A stretch of DNA of 64,000 nt from NCBI GenBank assembly GCA_903881085.1, contig CAIRSA010000443.1:1-64000 (forward strand). Direction: 5' to 3'. Within the stretch, counting starts at the first letter, position 1; each line of letters opens with the position of its first letter. Of this stretch, positions 28,320 to 36,698 are shown piece after piece. The stretch is from an uncultured Acidobacteriia bacterium (lineage in GTDB: Bacteria > Acidobacteriota > Terriglobia > Bryobacterales > Bryobacteraceae). The position numbers were made by a program, and so were the translations under genes. The notes below the pieces were generated by a model. It was not told where the DNA came from. It did not search any database and was given only the letters and a program-made list of their open reading frames with translations.

Positions 28320-28867
28320 TTGCGGCCTCCCTTCTGGATCGCCGCAACTTCGCGCTCAAGCCCGTTTTCGTTGACATGGCCAAGGATGGAATGATCCACT
28401 TCGACCACCGGCGCCAGAGCGCATTGTCCAAAACAGGCGACGGTGCGCAACGTAAATTTGCGGTCGCGCGTGGTGAGCGCGATCTTGTCGGCACTGCCGT
28501 CGTCATCTTCTTCGCGCAGGCCGAGTTGGAGCTTGACGCGGTCCAGCAGTTGCCTTGAGCCCCGCGTGTGGCAGGCGGTGCCGCGGCAGATGCAGACCGT
28601 ATGCTCGCCCTGCGGCTTGAGGTTGAACAGAGAAAAGAAAGTGGCGACGCTATAGATACGCGATGCCGGGATTCCGGTCCTGGCGGCAAGGAACTCGAGC
28701 GTCTCTAGGGATAGGTACTTTCCGGGTTGTCTCGCTTGAATCTCTTCGAGCAGGCCCAGCAGCATACCGGGACGTCCGAGGTAGCTGCTGATCAGGGTAT
28801 CGATGAATTCCTGGTCTTCAGCCGGAAGCAGGCTGCGTGGCGGGCTCTCAAGAAAGGGTGAGGTCAT
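28316..28867 (-). CDS. hoxE: Hydrogenase diaphorase subunit HoxE (NuoE-like)
   Basis: 183 residues, first gene of the hox-hyp operon. An N-terminal helical part (EDQEFIDTLISSYLG) leads to a thioredoxin-like [2Fe-2S] domain with ligands in CICRGTACHTRG and, about 40 residues on, CFGQCALAP. Together with HoxF and HoxU it forms the NADH-handling half of the enzyme. Start chosen at ATG 28867, with AGGAG/GGAGT seven bases upstream. The stop overlaps hoxF as ATGA. Confidence 0.93.
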   Translation of the reverse strand: MTSPFLESPPRSLLPAEDQEFIDTLISSYLGRPGMLLGLLEEIQARQPGKYLSLETLEFLAARTGIPASRIYSVATFFSLFNLKPQGEHTVCICRGTACHTRGSRQLLDRVKLQLGLREEDDDGSADKIALTTRDRKFTLRTVACFGQCALAPVVEVDHSILGHVNENGLEREVAAIQKGGRK

Positions 28868-29208
28868 GGTTCACTCCTTATGGTTGGTACATCAATTACC
28901 ATATAAACACATCTTTAACTCTTTTAACAGCCCGTGCTAAAACAGTGCGCAGCCGGTTCCGAATTCTCGCGCCCAACGTTGACCGTATGTGTCCTTCCCC
29001 AGATAACGTAACAACGGGCGATTGAACGATTCCGAGTGAAAGTGATTTGATCATGAGTATCGCCACGCTTTGTTATGCAGGGCTATCGTATTCACGTCTG
29101 CGATCGGTGGGCATAGGTGGTTCCACGTCGTCAAACCGGCTCGATGGTCTTCTTGTTGCCGCGGAAACGATGTGGCGATGTAAGTAGATCACGCGAAACG
29201 ACGCGACC
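28868..29208. promoter_or_regulatory. Upstream region of the hox-hyp operon
   Basis: This 341-bp gap precedes hoxE and lies at the 3' end of the second ydcF, so the operon promoter must be here. Near the gene, minus-strand DNA is AT-rich with GTTAAAAGAGTTAAAG and TTTATATGG, possible promoter elements, and a small inverted repeat TGGTA-7-TACCA about 20 bases before the start. None is strong enough to name a regulator. The rest shows no gene. Confidence 0.4.
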
Positions 29209-29958
29209 CTATCTCCTGAAAGTGTAATAGACAAGGCCAATCAGTTCACGAACTGCGCGCTGCGATCTTCCCAATGCTTCGGCATCGGGCAGAAAATCTT
29301 CGACGCGGTACTTCTCCCCGAATTTCGTTTGATAGTCAACAGGGAATGCGGTCACCTTCAAACCGGTGCTTGCGAAGAGCAGCATCGCTCTGGGCATATG
29401 GTTTGCAGAGGTGACCAACAGGATGGAGTGTATGCCTGCGCGCGATGCAAGGTCCGAAACGTTTGTGGCCTCAGCCTCAGTATTTTGAGAGCCTACGGTT
29501 TGCAGGATCGCGGAACTGGGGACCCCATGCGCGATCGCTGCGTGCTTCAGGTGAAGACCTTCCGCGCCCGTCCCGGGAGTATCGCCACCGCTGGTGAAAA
29601 TGATGACTGGAGCTTTTCCCACAAGATAGAGTGCAACGCCATGTTCGAACCGGTCGACGGCATCATTCCAATCGAGCAGTTCCGGGTTTCTCTGCTTATT
29701 GCCCGTGATCCCGCCGAGGATGACGACGGCATCGGCTTTGGGACATTGTTCCATGGAGAGTTGTGGGGTGCGATCTTCCAGAAGTCGGAGCAACTGGTCA
29801 CTGATAACGGGAATGGAACAGAGTGTTAGCATGCCCAGTGCTGAGGATACCAACCATCTTCCACGGCGTTTTTCGCCGAGCCAAAGACCGGCGGCGATGA
29901 ACAACAGGCTAAGCCCAAGCGGCGTCACGAAGAGGGGAAGAATCTTGTTGAAATGCAT
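29209..29958 (-). CDS. YdcF family (DUF218) membrane-anchored protein, copy 2
   Basis: 249 residues from ATG 29958 (MHFNKILPLF); the frame is open to 30090, but the start aligns with copy 1 at 8157. Two N-terminal membrane segments precede DAVVILGGITGNKQRNPELLDW, VIIFTSGG and ILLVTSANHMPRAMLL. Clearly a paralogue of the 8157-8906 protein, with the same length. Unlike copy 1, it is divergent from its CpsB neighbour, with a 190-bp shared upstream region. Function is as uncertain as for copy 1. Confidence 0.85.
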   Translation of the reverse strand: MHFNKILPLFVTPLGLSLLFIAAGLWLGEKRRGRWLVSSALGMLTLCSIPVISDQLLRLLEDRTPQLSMEQCPKADAVVILGGITGNKQRNPELLDWNDAVDRFEHGVALYLVGKAPVIIFTSGGDTPGTGAEGLHLKHAAIAHGVPSSAILQTVGSQNTEAEATNVSDLASRAGIHSILLVTSANHMPRAMLLFASTGLKVTAFPVDYQTKFGEKYRVEDFLPDAEALGRSQRAVRELIGLVYYTFRR

Positions 29959-30148
29959 GCAGGCAAAAAAGGCAGTCCACCTTAGGAAGAGGAGGACACA
30001 TTCATTCAGTATAACCGTGGCAAAGAGAAACGGGCCGGCTTTGTTACGAGTTGGAACGACGAGCCTTGACTCGAGCCAGAGCGTGGCCACAGATTCTTCT
30101 GTCGAAGAATGTTAAAGTTGAACAAGATAATAGGGTCCGCCACTACTG

Positions 30149-30913
30149 ATGATCGACATTCATAGCCACATACTATGGGGCCTAGACGACGGCGCCCGCG
30201 ATCGCGACGAAAGTATCGCGATGCTCAAGCTCGCGGCCGAAACAGGCACCACCGACATCGTCGCGACACCCCACTCCAACCACCAATACCAGTTCGATTA
30301 CGATCTGGCAACCGAGCGTATTCTCGACCTATCGGAGGCCACTTCCGGACTACCCCGCATCCATCGCGGCTGCGACTTCCATCTCAGTCTGGATAACGTC
30401 CAGTCCGCCATGCAGGATCCGACGAGGTTCACCATCAACGGCCTTTCCTACCTGATGGTGGAATTCGCGGAGACAATCATTCCGACTTCAACGGAAGAGA
30501 TTTTTCGCCTCCTGCTTGAGCGGGGAGTTACTCCGGTGATCACGCACCCCGAACGCAATCCCATCCTACAAGACTCCTTCAAACGGCTGTCTAAGTGGAT
30601 AGAGATGGGTTGCCTCTTGCAGATCACGGCCCAATGCCTCACGGACCGCTTCGGCAAAGCCGCGGAACTCTCGGCTCGGGCTCTGCTTAAGATGCGGATG
30701 GTTCACGTCATTGCAAGCGATGCCCACGACACCCAACACCGCCCGCCGCGACTCGATCTCGCCCGCGAAATATTGACTCGCGAACTCGGATCAGACGTCG
30801 CCGCAATGCTCCTGGAGGACAATCCAGCGGCAATCATCGCCGGCAGAGAGATACTGGTGGATGCGCCAGAACAGGGAGACTCACAAAAGAAGTGGTTTCA
30901 CTTCTGGAAGTAA
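30149..30913 (+). CDS. CpsB/YwqE-type PHP-domain tyrosine phosphatase, copy 2
   Basis: 254 residues, exactly the length of copy 1 and very similar throughout; both end in KKWFHFWK. PHP motifs are intact: HSH (5-7), TPHSNH near 40-45, CDFHLS, THPERNP, SDAHD. It would dephosphorylate a bacterial tyrosine kinase of a polysaccharide export system; no such kinase is in the window. It is followed after 48 bp by a convergent gene. The duplicated YdcF/CpsB pair suggests two related polysaccharide loci or an old segmental duplication. Confidence 0.88.
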   Translation: MIDIHSHILWGLDDGARDRDESIAMLKLAAETGTTDIVATPHSNHQYQFDYDLATERILDLSEATSGLPRIHRGCDFHLSLDNVQSAMQDPTRFTINGLSYLMVEFAETIIPTSTEEIFRLLLERGVTPVITHPERNPILQDSFKRLSKWIEMGCLLQITAQCLTDRFGKAAELSARALLKMRMVHVIASDAHDTQHRPPRLDLAREILTRELGSDVAAMLLEDNPAAIIAGREILVDAPEQGDSQKKWFHFWK

Positions 30914-30961
30914 GTACCGGTGGACCGCGTAGGCAAGCGAGCTTGGAAGATTTTTAAGTGT

Positions 30962-31357
30962 CTACGCCTCGGCGTCGAACAGCAGAACCGTATAATCCTT
31001 GGAGGAGAGCGTCTTCTCCATCATCGGCCACACCTGTTGGTGGATGTCGCTGGCCACCCACTTCTGGCGTAGCTCTTCGCTTTGGAACATCAGCACGAAA
31101 CGGTAATTAGCACCGGCTGGTGCTTTGCCTATCAGGGCGGAACGAAGCTTCAACATCTTGGCATCGATAAAGCCCTGCTGTTTCGCCGCAGCCGGGCGGA
31201 AGGTATTGCGGAAGGTGCGCAACATCTCCTGTTCCTTCGCGGGGTCAACAGCCAGATCCACGTTCAGTTGGATCGGTTTCTGTGTCTTCGATTGCGCAGC
31301 GGCCGGAGCGGCGGCGGCAAGCATCGTGGTAAGACAGGTTCGGCGTTTCATTTCCAT
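30962..31357 (-). CDS. Exported antibiotic-biosynthesis-monooxygenase-like (ABM) protein
   Basis: 131 residues. The N-terminus MEMKRRTCLTTMLAAAAPAAAQ is a signal peptide with a twin-arginine-like start, though the RR context is short of a full Tat motif. The mature part (about 25-131) resembles the dimeric ferredoxin-like ABM fold: LNVDLAVDPAKEQEMLRTF, FIDAKMLKLR, YRFVLMFQSEELRQKW. ABM domains include heme- and quinone-acting enzymes, but many have no known substrate; export is unusual. It is the last gene of a four-gene operon, 6 bp after the SMP-30 gene. Confidence 0.68.
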   Translation of the reverse strand: MEMKRRTCLTTMLAAAAPAAAQSKTQKPIQLNVDLAVDPAKEQEMLRTFRNTFRPAAAKQQGFIDAKMLKLRSALIGKAPAGANYRFVLMFQSEELRQKWVASDIHQQVWPMMEKTLSSKDYTVLLFDAEA

Positions 31358-31363
31358 TTCCTC

Positions 31364-32386
31364 CTATTGATACAGCTCGGACTTTCCGGCAATGCCGAGT
31401 TTAATGCGGTAAAGACCCTTGCGGGCGGTGATGAAGAGACTCGTACGATCAGCGTCCCAGTTGCAGTTGGCGGGCGTCTCTGGCGGTTTGATAGTGCCGA
31501 GGTGCTTGCCAGCGGACGAGAAGACCCAGATGCCGCCAGGGCCCGTGCAGTATAGGTTGCCTTCGGAGTCGACCTTCATTCCATCCGGCAGGCCGTCCGC
31601 AGTCTGCGCGGTCACGTCGAAGAAGACGCGCCCGCTTGAAATCTCGCCGTTTGCCGCCACATCATAGGCCATCCAGATTTTGCGCGCCGGATCGGAGTTG
31701 GCGACATACAAAGTCTTTTCGTCGGGCGAAAATGCGATGCCGTTGGGACGTGTCAAGTCTTTCACCAGCACCTGAAGCTTTCCATTGGCGTAGCGGTACA
31801 CGCCGTTGAATTTGATCTCCTTCGCCGGGTCCTCGTCCTGCTTGGCAAGCCCGTATGGCGGGTCCGTGAAGTAGAGCGAATTGTCGGAGCGGTACACCAG
31901 ATCGTTGGGGCTGTTGAAGCGCTTGCCTTCGAACTTCTCAAGATAGGGCGTGACTTTCCGGTCTTTGGAAATGCGCACGATGCGGCGATTGCCATGCTGG
32001 CAAAGTAGAACCGCGCCATCTTTATCGGCGATAGCCCCGTTCGGGCCGATGAACGAACCGGCGGGCGCATCGGTTTTGTCATAGCCGCCCGGACGGAGGA
32101 TCTCAATTACCTTTCCATCCGGAGTCCATTGGCGGACTACGTTGCCAACTACGTCGCTAAACCAAAGTCCGTTTGCCTCAGGCCGCCAGATTGGCCCCTC
32201 GATAAAGTCGAAGCCGTCGGCCAGTTTTTCAATCGTTGACGCGGCAGGCACAAGGCGATCAAAAGCGGGGTCGAGCCGCTCAATGGAGCCAATCGAGGCC
32301 ACCTTCGGGGCTTCGGTGGCAGCGGGTGGGGCCTGCGAACATCCCACCGCGAAAGCCATCATCAATACTGCGATCCAAATTTTCAT
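31364..32386 (-). CDS. SMP-30/gluconolactonase-family lipoprotein
   Basis: 340 residues from ATG 32386 (MKIWIAVLMMAFAVGCSQ), which begins a lipoprotein signal with lipobox AVGC; an in-frame start six codons upstream is less apt. The body is a six-bladed propeller of the SMP-30/LRE type: FIEGPIWRPEANGLWFSD, SPNDLVYRSDNSLYFTDPPYG, RPNGIAFSPDEKTLYVANSD and LPDGMKVDSEGNLYCTGPGGI. Family enzymes are Ca/Zn-dependent lactonases on sugar lactones. It would act on the periplasmic face of a membrane. Gene neighbours are also exported sugar-lactone and ThuA proteins. Confidence 0.85.
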   Translation of the reverse strand: MKIWIAVLMMAFAVGCSQAPPAATEAPKVASIGSIERLDPAFDRLVPAASTIEKLADGFDFIEGPIWRPEANGLWFSDVVGNVVRQWTPDGKVIEILRPGGYDKTDAPAGSFIGPNGAIADKDGAVLLCQHGNRRIVRISKDRKVTPYLEKFEGKRFNSPNDLVYRSDNSLYFTDPPYGLAKQDEDPAKEIKFNGVYRYANGKLQVLVKDLTRPNGIAFSPDEKTLYVANSDPARKIWMAYDVAANGEISSGRVFFDVTAQTADGLPDGMKVDSEGNLYCTGPGGIWVFSSAGKHLGTIKPPETPANCNWDADRTSLFITARKGLYRIKLGIAGKSELYQ

Positions 32387-32420
32387 ATGAGTAGACCTAT
32401 GCAATCAGAGTTCGACACTA

Positions 32421-33560
32421 TCACAATCCGGTCGCGAAGATGACGCACACAGGAGCGGTGACATCGATTGTCTTGCCCGTGGGCGTCAATTGGCCTGTTC
32501 TGCGATCCAAGGAAAAAACGACAATCTTATTCGTCTTCTGATTGGCCGCCCACAAATACCTGCCCGTCGGATCGATCTTAAAATTCCGCGGAGTGCTGCC
32601 TCCGGTTGAGATGGTTTGCACCGCCTTCAGCGTTCCCTGCTTCCGGTTGATCGCAAACACCGCGATGCTATCATGCCCGCGGTTGGAGGCGTATAGAAAC
32701 CGGCCCCTGACATCTATCTCAATTTCCGCAGTGCTGTTCTGGCCCTTGAAATCAGCAGGCAGCGTTGTTACCGCCTCCAGACTCCTCAATTTGCCTGCCG
32801 CGGCATCGTAAGAAAATGCCGTAACCAGCGAGCCCATCTCAGAGAGCGCGTAGGCATACTTGCCCGACGGATGGAAGGTGAAATGGCGTGGTCCGGAGCC
32901 CTTCTTGACTTCCGTAAAGGGCGGATCATGCGGCGAAAGTTTGGCAGTAGCGGGGTCAATCCGGTACGCAAGGATCTGATCGAGTCCAAGGTCAGGGACG
33001 AAGACGAAACGGTTATCTGGCGAAAGCACCACGCCGTGCGCATGCGGGCGCTGTTGGCGCGGCGTGTCGCCTGCCGGCTTTGCATGCTGCATCAGCGTGG
33101 CAATCTCACCGATCCGGCCATCGGGCAGAATCGGAAAAGATGCGGTGCTGCCGCTGCCGTAATTAGCCACGATCAGCATGCGGCCCGTCTTGTCTGCGAC
33201 CAGGTGGCAGGCTCCGCCTCCGCCGGAAGACACGGTGTTGAGCAGCTTTAACGATCCGTTTTTTCGATCCATCGCAAATGCACTGACCGAGCCATTGGTC
33301 TTGCCGTCGTTGCCGAGTTCGGTGACTGCATAGAGGACATCCAGCTTCGGATGGAATGCGAGAAAGGACGGATTGACAATCTCGCCTGCAAGTTTGACCG
33401 CTGCTGGCGCGCCGGTGGCAGGATCGAATCTCACCGAATAAATCCCCTGGCTATTGGGACCGGTGTAGGTGCCGATCCAGGCGATGGTGCTGCCCGATTC
33501 TTTCGGTGCGGCGAAGCCAATCGCTGACAACAGGATTGCTAAAACTTGTTTTCGCATCAT
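32421..33560 (-). CDS. Exported lactonase family protein (6-phosphogluconolactonase-like, YbhE type)
   Basis: 379 residues starting at ATG 33560 within an ATGATG that overlaps the ThuA stop; the second ATG is equally possible. A signal peptide (about 1-18) precedes a seven-bladed propeller of the lactonase family: IAWIGTYTGPNSQGIYSVRFD, NPSFLAFHPKLDVLYAVTE, RPHAHGVVLSPDNRFVFVPDLG, GPRHFTFHPSGKYAY and TPRNFKIDPTGRYLWAANQ. Because it is exported, the substrate is unlikely to be cytosolic 6-phosphogluconolactone; an extracytoplasmic lactone is more plausible (inference). Confidence 0.85.
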   Translation of the reverse strand: MMRKQVLAILLSAIGFAAPKESGSTIAWIGTYTGPNSQGIYSVRFDPATGAPAAVKLAGEIVNPSFLAFHPKLDVLYAVTELGNDGKTNGSVSAFAMDRKNGSLKLLNTVSSGGGGACHLVADKTGRMLIVANYGSGSTASFPILPDGRIGEIATLMQHAKPAGDTPRQQRPHAHGVVLSPDNRFVFVPDLGLDQILAYRIDPATAKLSPHDPPFTEVKKGSGPRHFTFHPSGKYAYALSEMGSLVTAFSYDAAAGKLRSLEAVTTLPADFKGQNSTAEIEIDVRGRFLYASNRGHDSIAVFAINRKQGTLKAVQTISTGGSTPRNFKIDPTGRYLWAANQKTNKIVVFSLDRRTGQLTPTGKTIDVTAPVCVIFATGL

Positions 33561-34393
33561 GCCTCTCTCAACAACCATTTCGCAGCGTTGCGCTGCATCT
33601 TTTCGTATTCCGGATTCCACAGCGCGCTGATGAGGTGCCCGGGAGCCATGAAGCAGACGCGGCCCTTGCCGTAATCGTAAGCCCATACCGCTTCGGCGGT
33701 GTTGCTACGGCGGCCAGTGCTGTCGGTATAATCGAGCCCGTCTTCGTTCACGCTGCGAGCCAGCACGTACTTGGGGTCTTTGTCGTAAACCACGTAGTGC
33801 TGTTCGTCTGTGACAACGAAGTCTTTCACGCCGCGGGTGATGGGGTGGTCTGTGTTGACGATCTTCACTTTGAAGGGGCGGATGGGCGGATGCCCGGTAT
33901 AGATTGCTCCCTCGACATCGCGGTAGTCCTTATTGGCGATGGACGTTTCGCTATTGTTGTGGAAGGCCCACAGGGAGCCGCCTTCCGAGACCCATTGCTT
34001 GATTGCCTTGCCCTTCTCTTCCGTCATCCAGGAGGTGTAGCCGGAACCGATCTTGCGCTGCAGGGGCGGCACGCTGACAACTTTTTCTTTCTTCTCGTTC
34101 CAATAGACTTGATGCCAATAGCCGTTGTTATAGCGGCGGCCGTCGCGAAACAGGATGAGGATTTTGTATTTCTTCAGATTGTCGTAAGTGATCAGCTTTT
34201 CCTGGTCGCTGAAGTCGATCGGAAGTCCGCCGTCTTCGACCAGTGTGGCCGTCAACGCCGTGCGGATGTAGTCGGAATTGTGCGACTCGTCGCCGCAAAT
34301 GGCGAGAGCCTTGGCAGTGCTCTTTGTCTGCGCGCCAAGAATTGCTGCTCCGGCGCCGTGAAGCATCGCGCGGCGAGTGAGGGATTTAGGCAT
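33557..34393 (-). CDS. Exported ThuA-like domain protein
   Basis: 278 residues. The N-terminus MPKSLTRRAMLHGAGAAILGA looks like a twin-arginine signal. The remainder is a ThuA-like (class I glutamine-amidotransferase-like) fold: LAICGDESHNSDYIRTAL, LILFRDGRR, KQWVSEGGSLWAFHNNSE, HPITRGVKDFVVTDEQHYV and GKGRVCFMAPGHL. ThuA proteins are linked to trehalose and other sugar use, but the reaction is undefined. First gene of an operon with lactonase, SMP-30 and ABM proteins, all carrying export signals. Confidence 0.85.
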   Translation of the reverse strand: MPKSLTRRAMLHGAGAAILGAQTKSTAKALAICGDESHNSDYIRTALTATLVEDGGLPIDFSDQEKLITYDNLKKYKILILFRDGRRYNNGYWHQVYWNEKKEKVVSVPPLQRKIGSGYTSWMTEEKGKAIKQWVSEGGSLWAFHNNSETSIANKDYRDVEGAIYTGHPPIRPFKVKIVNTDHPITRGVKDFVVTDEQHYVVYDKDPKYVLARSVNEDGLDYTDSTGRRSNTAEAVWAYDYGKGRVCFMAPGHLISALWNPEYEKMQRNAAKWLLREA

Positions 34394-34730
34394 GACGATG
34401 TTATATCTCTTTTTTTATCGCCGCGCCACTGGTTGCCGGGCGGCACTCCTTGCCGGGCGGCAGGTTGGCGATGGAATGTCACTCACATTGGAAGTTTGGT
34501 GGAATTGGGTGCCTTTGCCTAACGCCTCGACACTTGAGAGGAGTCGTGGCTCAGTGCGGAAATCGAAGCGCCTCTATGAGCCGGGACACGGCGCGGTATT
34601 GAATTCCAAGCGTCGAGACAATACTCGACGCGGCAGACACAAGTGTCCGCGCCACGCTGCACTGCAGATGCCATAGAGTTGCGGCCAACACCACGTGGCA
34701 TTCGACAGGTTGCCCCCAATGGAGGCGGAT
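34394..34730. other. Intergenic region with hairpin-rich repeat-like sequence
   Basis: No gene was seen. It contains an 8-bp perfect stem GCGTCGAG/CTCGACGC (34610-34631, six-base loop), followed by a GACAC-AA-GTGTC hairpin and CGCGCCACG. The last part resembles one end of the structured repeat at 53518-53620. It lies between the 3' end of the glycan operon and the ThuA promoter. Confidence 0.5.
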
Positions 34731-35666
34731 TTAGATTGCAGCCCTGCCGTGCTCGATGCATAGGTCGACGAGATCGGAAATGGTGGCTTCTCCCACGCAC
34801 ATGACCGTGTCGGCGCCTCCCCAGTAGATCTTCACCGAGCCATCCGGTTCGGGAACAGCGCCACAGGTGAACACCACGTTTGAAACATAGCCGGTGATTT
34901 CCCAGGGGTCTTCCGGCTGCAGAATCCACGAATCGCTTACTCCGATTATCTTTGCCGGATTGCGCAGGTCATGCAGCGCGACGCCCAAGCGATATACCGC
35001 TCCCGCCATGGTGTTGAATACGCCGTGATAGATGGAAAGCCATCCCCGATCCGTCCTGATAGGAGGTGCGCCGGGGCCGATCTTCATTTCGTCCCAATGA
35101 TAGAGCACAGGCTTCATGATGAGTTGAGAGTCGCCCCAGTAGCGAAGATCAGGCGAGTAGGAGATCCAAATCGACCACGGCGAGATTTCGGAGTGCGGAC
35201 GATCCAACCGCGCATAGAGCCCGTCGAATTTCTCCGGGAAGATGACAACATTGCGGTAGTCGGCCTCAGTGATCAGCGAGACGCGCTCCAACTGGACAAA
35301 GTCCTTCGTGCGGGCAAGCGCGATGCGCACGCCGTTGCGTGAGTAGGCGCTGTAAGTGATGAGATACTCGCCATCCACGCAAGTTACTCGCGGATCCTCC
35401 ACGCCAAACTCTTCGTATACCGCAAACGGGCCTTCGGGCGCGGGAGTCAAAAACGGCGCCGGATCGGCCGTGAAATGGAATCCGTCGTGACTGCGTGCCA
35501 GGCCGATGATGGAGCGGCCCGTGCGCAGATGGGAACGGAACAGCATGATGTATTCGCTGCCGTGCTTCACCACCGCCGCGTTATGAACGGTCTCTACAGG
35601 ATAAGGGATTTGCGCCTTGGCAAGGATTGGGTTGTACGCATACCGCCTGACGATTTCTTTTTTCAT
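34731..35666 (-). CDS. GH130 family glycoside phosphorylase/hydrolase (short form)
   Basis: 311 residues, typical of the five-bladed GH130 enzymes. GH130 members phosphorolyse (or hydrolyse) beta-mannosides, giving mannose 1-phosphate. Seen: RRYAYNPILAKAQIPYP at the start, VHNAAVV, FRSHLRTGRSIIGLARS, the GVEDPRV motif that carries a conserved acidic residue, and GPGAPPIRTDRGWLSIYHGV. No signal peptide, so cytoplasmic. It is the last gene of the minus-strand glycan operon and starts in an ATGA overlap with a GT4 gene, which suggests coordinated building and breakdown of the same glycan. Confidence 0.87.
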   Translation of the reverse strand: MKKEIVRRYAYNPILAKAQIPYPVETVHNAAVVKHGSEYIMLFRSHLRTGRSIIGLARSHDGFHFTADPAPFLTPAPEGPFAVYEEFGVEDPRVTCVDGEYLITYSAYSRNGVRIALARTKDFVQLERVSLITEADYRNVVIFPEKFDGLYARLDRPHSEISPWSIWISYSPDLRYWGDSQLIMKPVLYHWDEMKIGPGAPPIRTDRGWLSIYHGVFNTMAGAVYRLGVALHDLRNPAKIIGVSDSWILQPEDPWEITGYVSNVVFTCGAVPEPDGSVKIYWGGADTVMCVGEATISDLVDLCIEHGRAAI

Positions 35667-36694
35667 ACTGCCTTCTCTGCTTCCAGTTCAAAAACCTTTG
35701 CGTAGACTCGTTCGTAGGCCTGGACCATCGTGCTGACGGAAAAGCAACATTCGACGCGCGAGCGGCACGCCAAGCGGTCTATTGTAGGGATCCGTCCCAA
35801 GGCATGCACGGCTTCATTAACGGTGTTGACCAGGAAGCCGGTGCGGCCATCGTCTATGACCTCGCGGCACGACCCGAGATCCATGGCGATTACCGGAACG
35901 CCGGCGGCATTGGCCTCCGCCAGCACGAGCCCGAATCGCTCCGGGATCGTATTCAAATGCAGCAGCGCCTTGGCACGTGCGAACAGGGCATTCTTACCCG
36001 CCACATCTACCGGGCCGATGTAGCGGATGGTGTCATCCAGATACGGCTCCACTTGCTCGCGGAAATATTTTTCATCCTGAATAATCCCCGCGATAAGCAG
36101 CGGCAGGCCGCTCAATCGAGCTACGGCCACGGCCAGATGAACGCCCTTGTCAGGGTGAATCCGTCCAAGGAAAACAAGGTCTTCACCGGCGGATTCCTGG
36201 AATGGATAGAGAGAAAGATCGATGCCGTTATACACCGTTCCCAGGTAATTCAAGCCTGCGACGCGGTCGGAGTTACTGATGGAGACAAAGTATCCATGCC
36301 TGTACTTCTCATAAACGGGCATTATTTGAGGAGACGAAAATCCGTGGATGGTAGTTAGTACCGGAGTTTTCACCAACCGGCTGTAGGACAAGGCCATGAA
36401 GTCGTAGTGACTGTGTATCAGATCAAACTCCGCGGCGTGTTCGAACACTTCGGAGATGTGCAGGTACTCAGCAACCTTCGGGTCGACGGAGCGGTCCTCT
36501 TCATAGCCGCGGTCGACAACGGCATGCAGATGCGCGGTGGTCGCCGAATCGGCGCTGGCAAACAGCGTGACATCCCAGCCGCGGGCAACCAGTCCCTCGG
36601 TAATATTGCTCGCCACGGTTTCCCAAGCCCCGTACTGCCGTGGCGGCGTGCGCCACGCGACCGGCGAGAGAATGGCAATGCGTTTGGCAGACAT
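35663..36694 (-). CDS. GT4-family glycosyltransferase
   Basis: 343 residues, GT-B fold. The N-terminal domain has RIAILSPVAWRTPPRQYGAWE and LIHSHYDFMAL. The C-terminal nucleotide-sugar domain has FLGRIHPDKGVHLAV and the E-x7-E-like ERFGLVLAEANAAGVPV. It would transfer a sugar from an activated donor, plausibly GDP-mannose given the GH130 partners (inference). It lies 4 bp after the long GH130 gene and overlaps the short one. Confidence 0.88.
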   Translation of the reverse strand: MSAKRIAILSPVAWRTPPRQYGAWETVASNITEGLVARGWDVTLFASADSATTAHLHAVVDRGYEEDRSVDPKVAEYLHISEVFEHAAEFDLIHSHYDFMALSYSRLVKTPVLTTIHGFSSPQIMPVYEKYRHGYFVSISNSDRVAGLNYLGTVYNGIDLSLYPFQESAGEDLVFLGRIHPDKGVHLAVAVARLSGLPLLIAGIIQDEKYFREQVEPYLDDTIRYIGPVDVAGKNALFARAKALLHLNTIPERFGLVLAEANAAGVPVIAMDLGSCREVIDDGRTGFLVNTVNEAVHALGRIPTIDRLACRSRVECCFSVSTMVQAYERVYAKVFELEAEKAV

Positions 36695-36698
36695 TCAC

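Noticed and set aside
28868-28930. A defined regulator site (TGGTA-7-TACCA) upstream of hoxE
   Set aside because: Arms of five bases with a seven-base gap are expected often by chance; I list it only as part of the upstream region.
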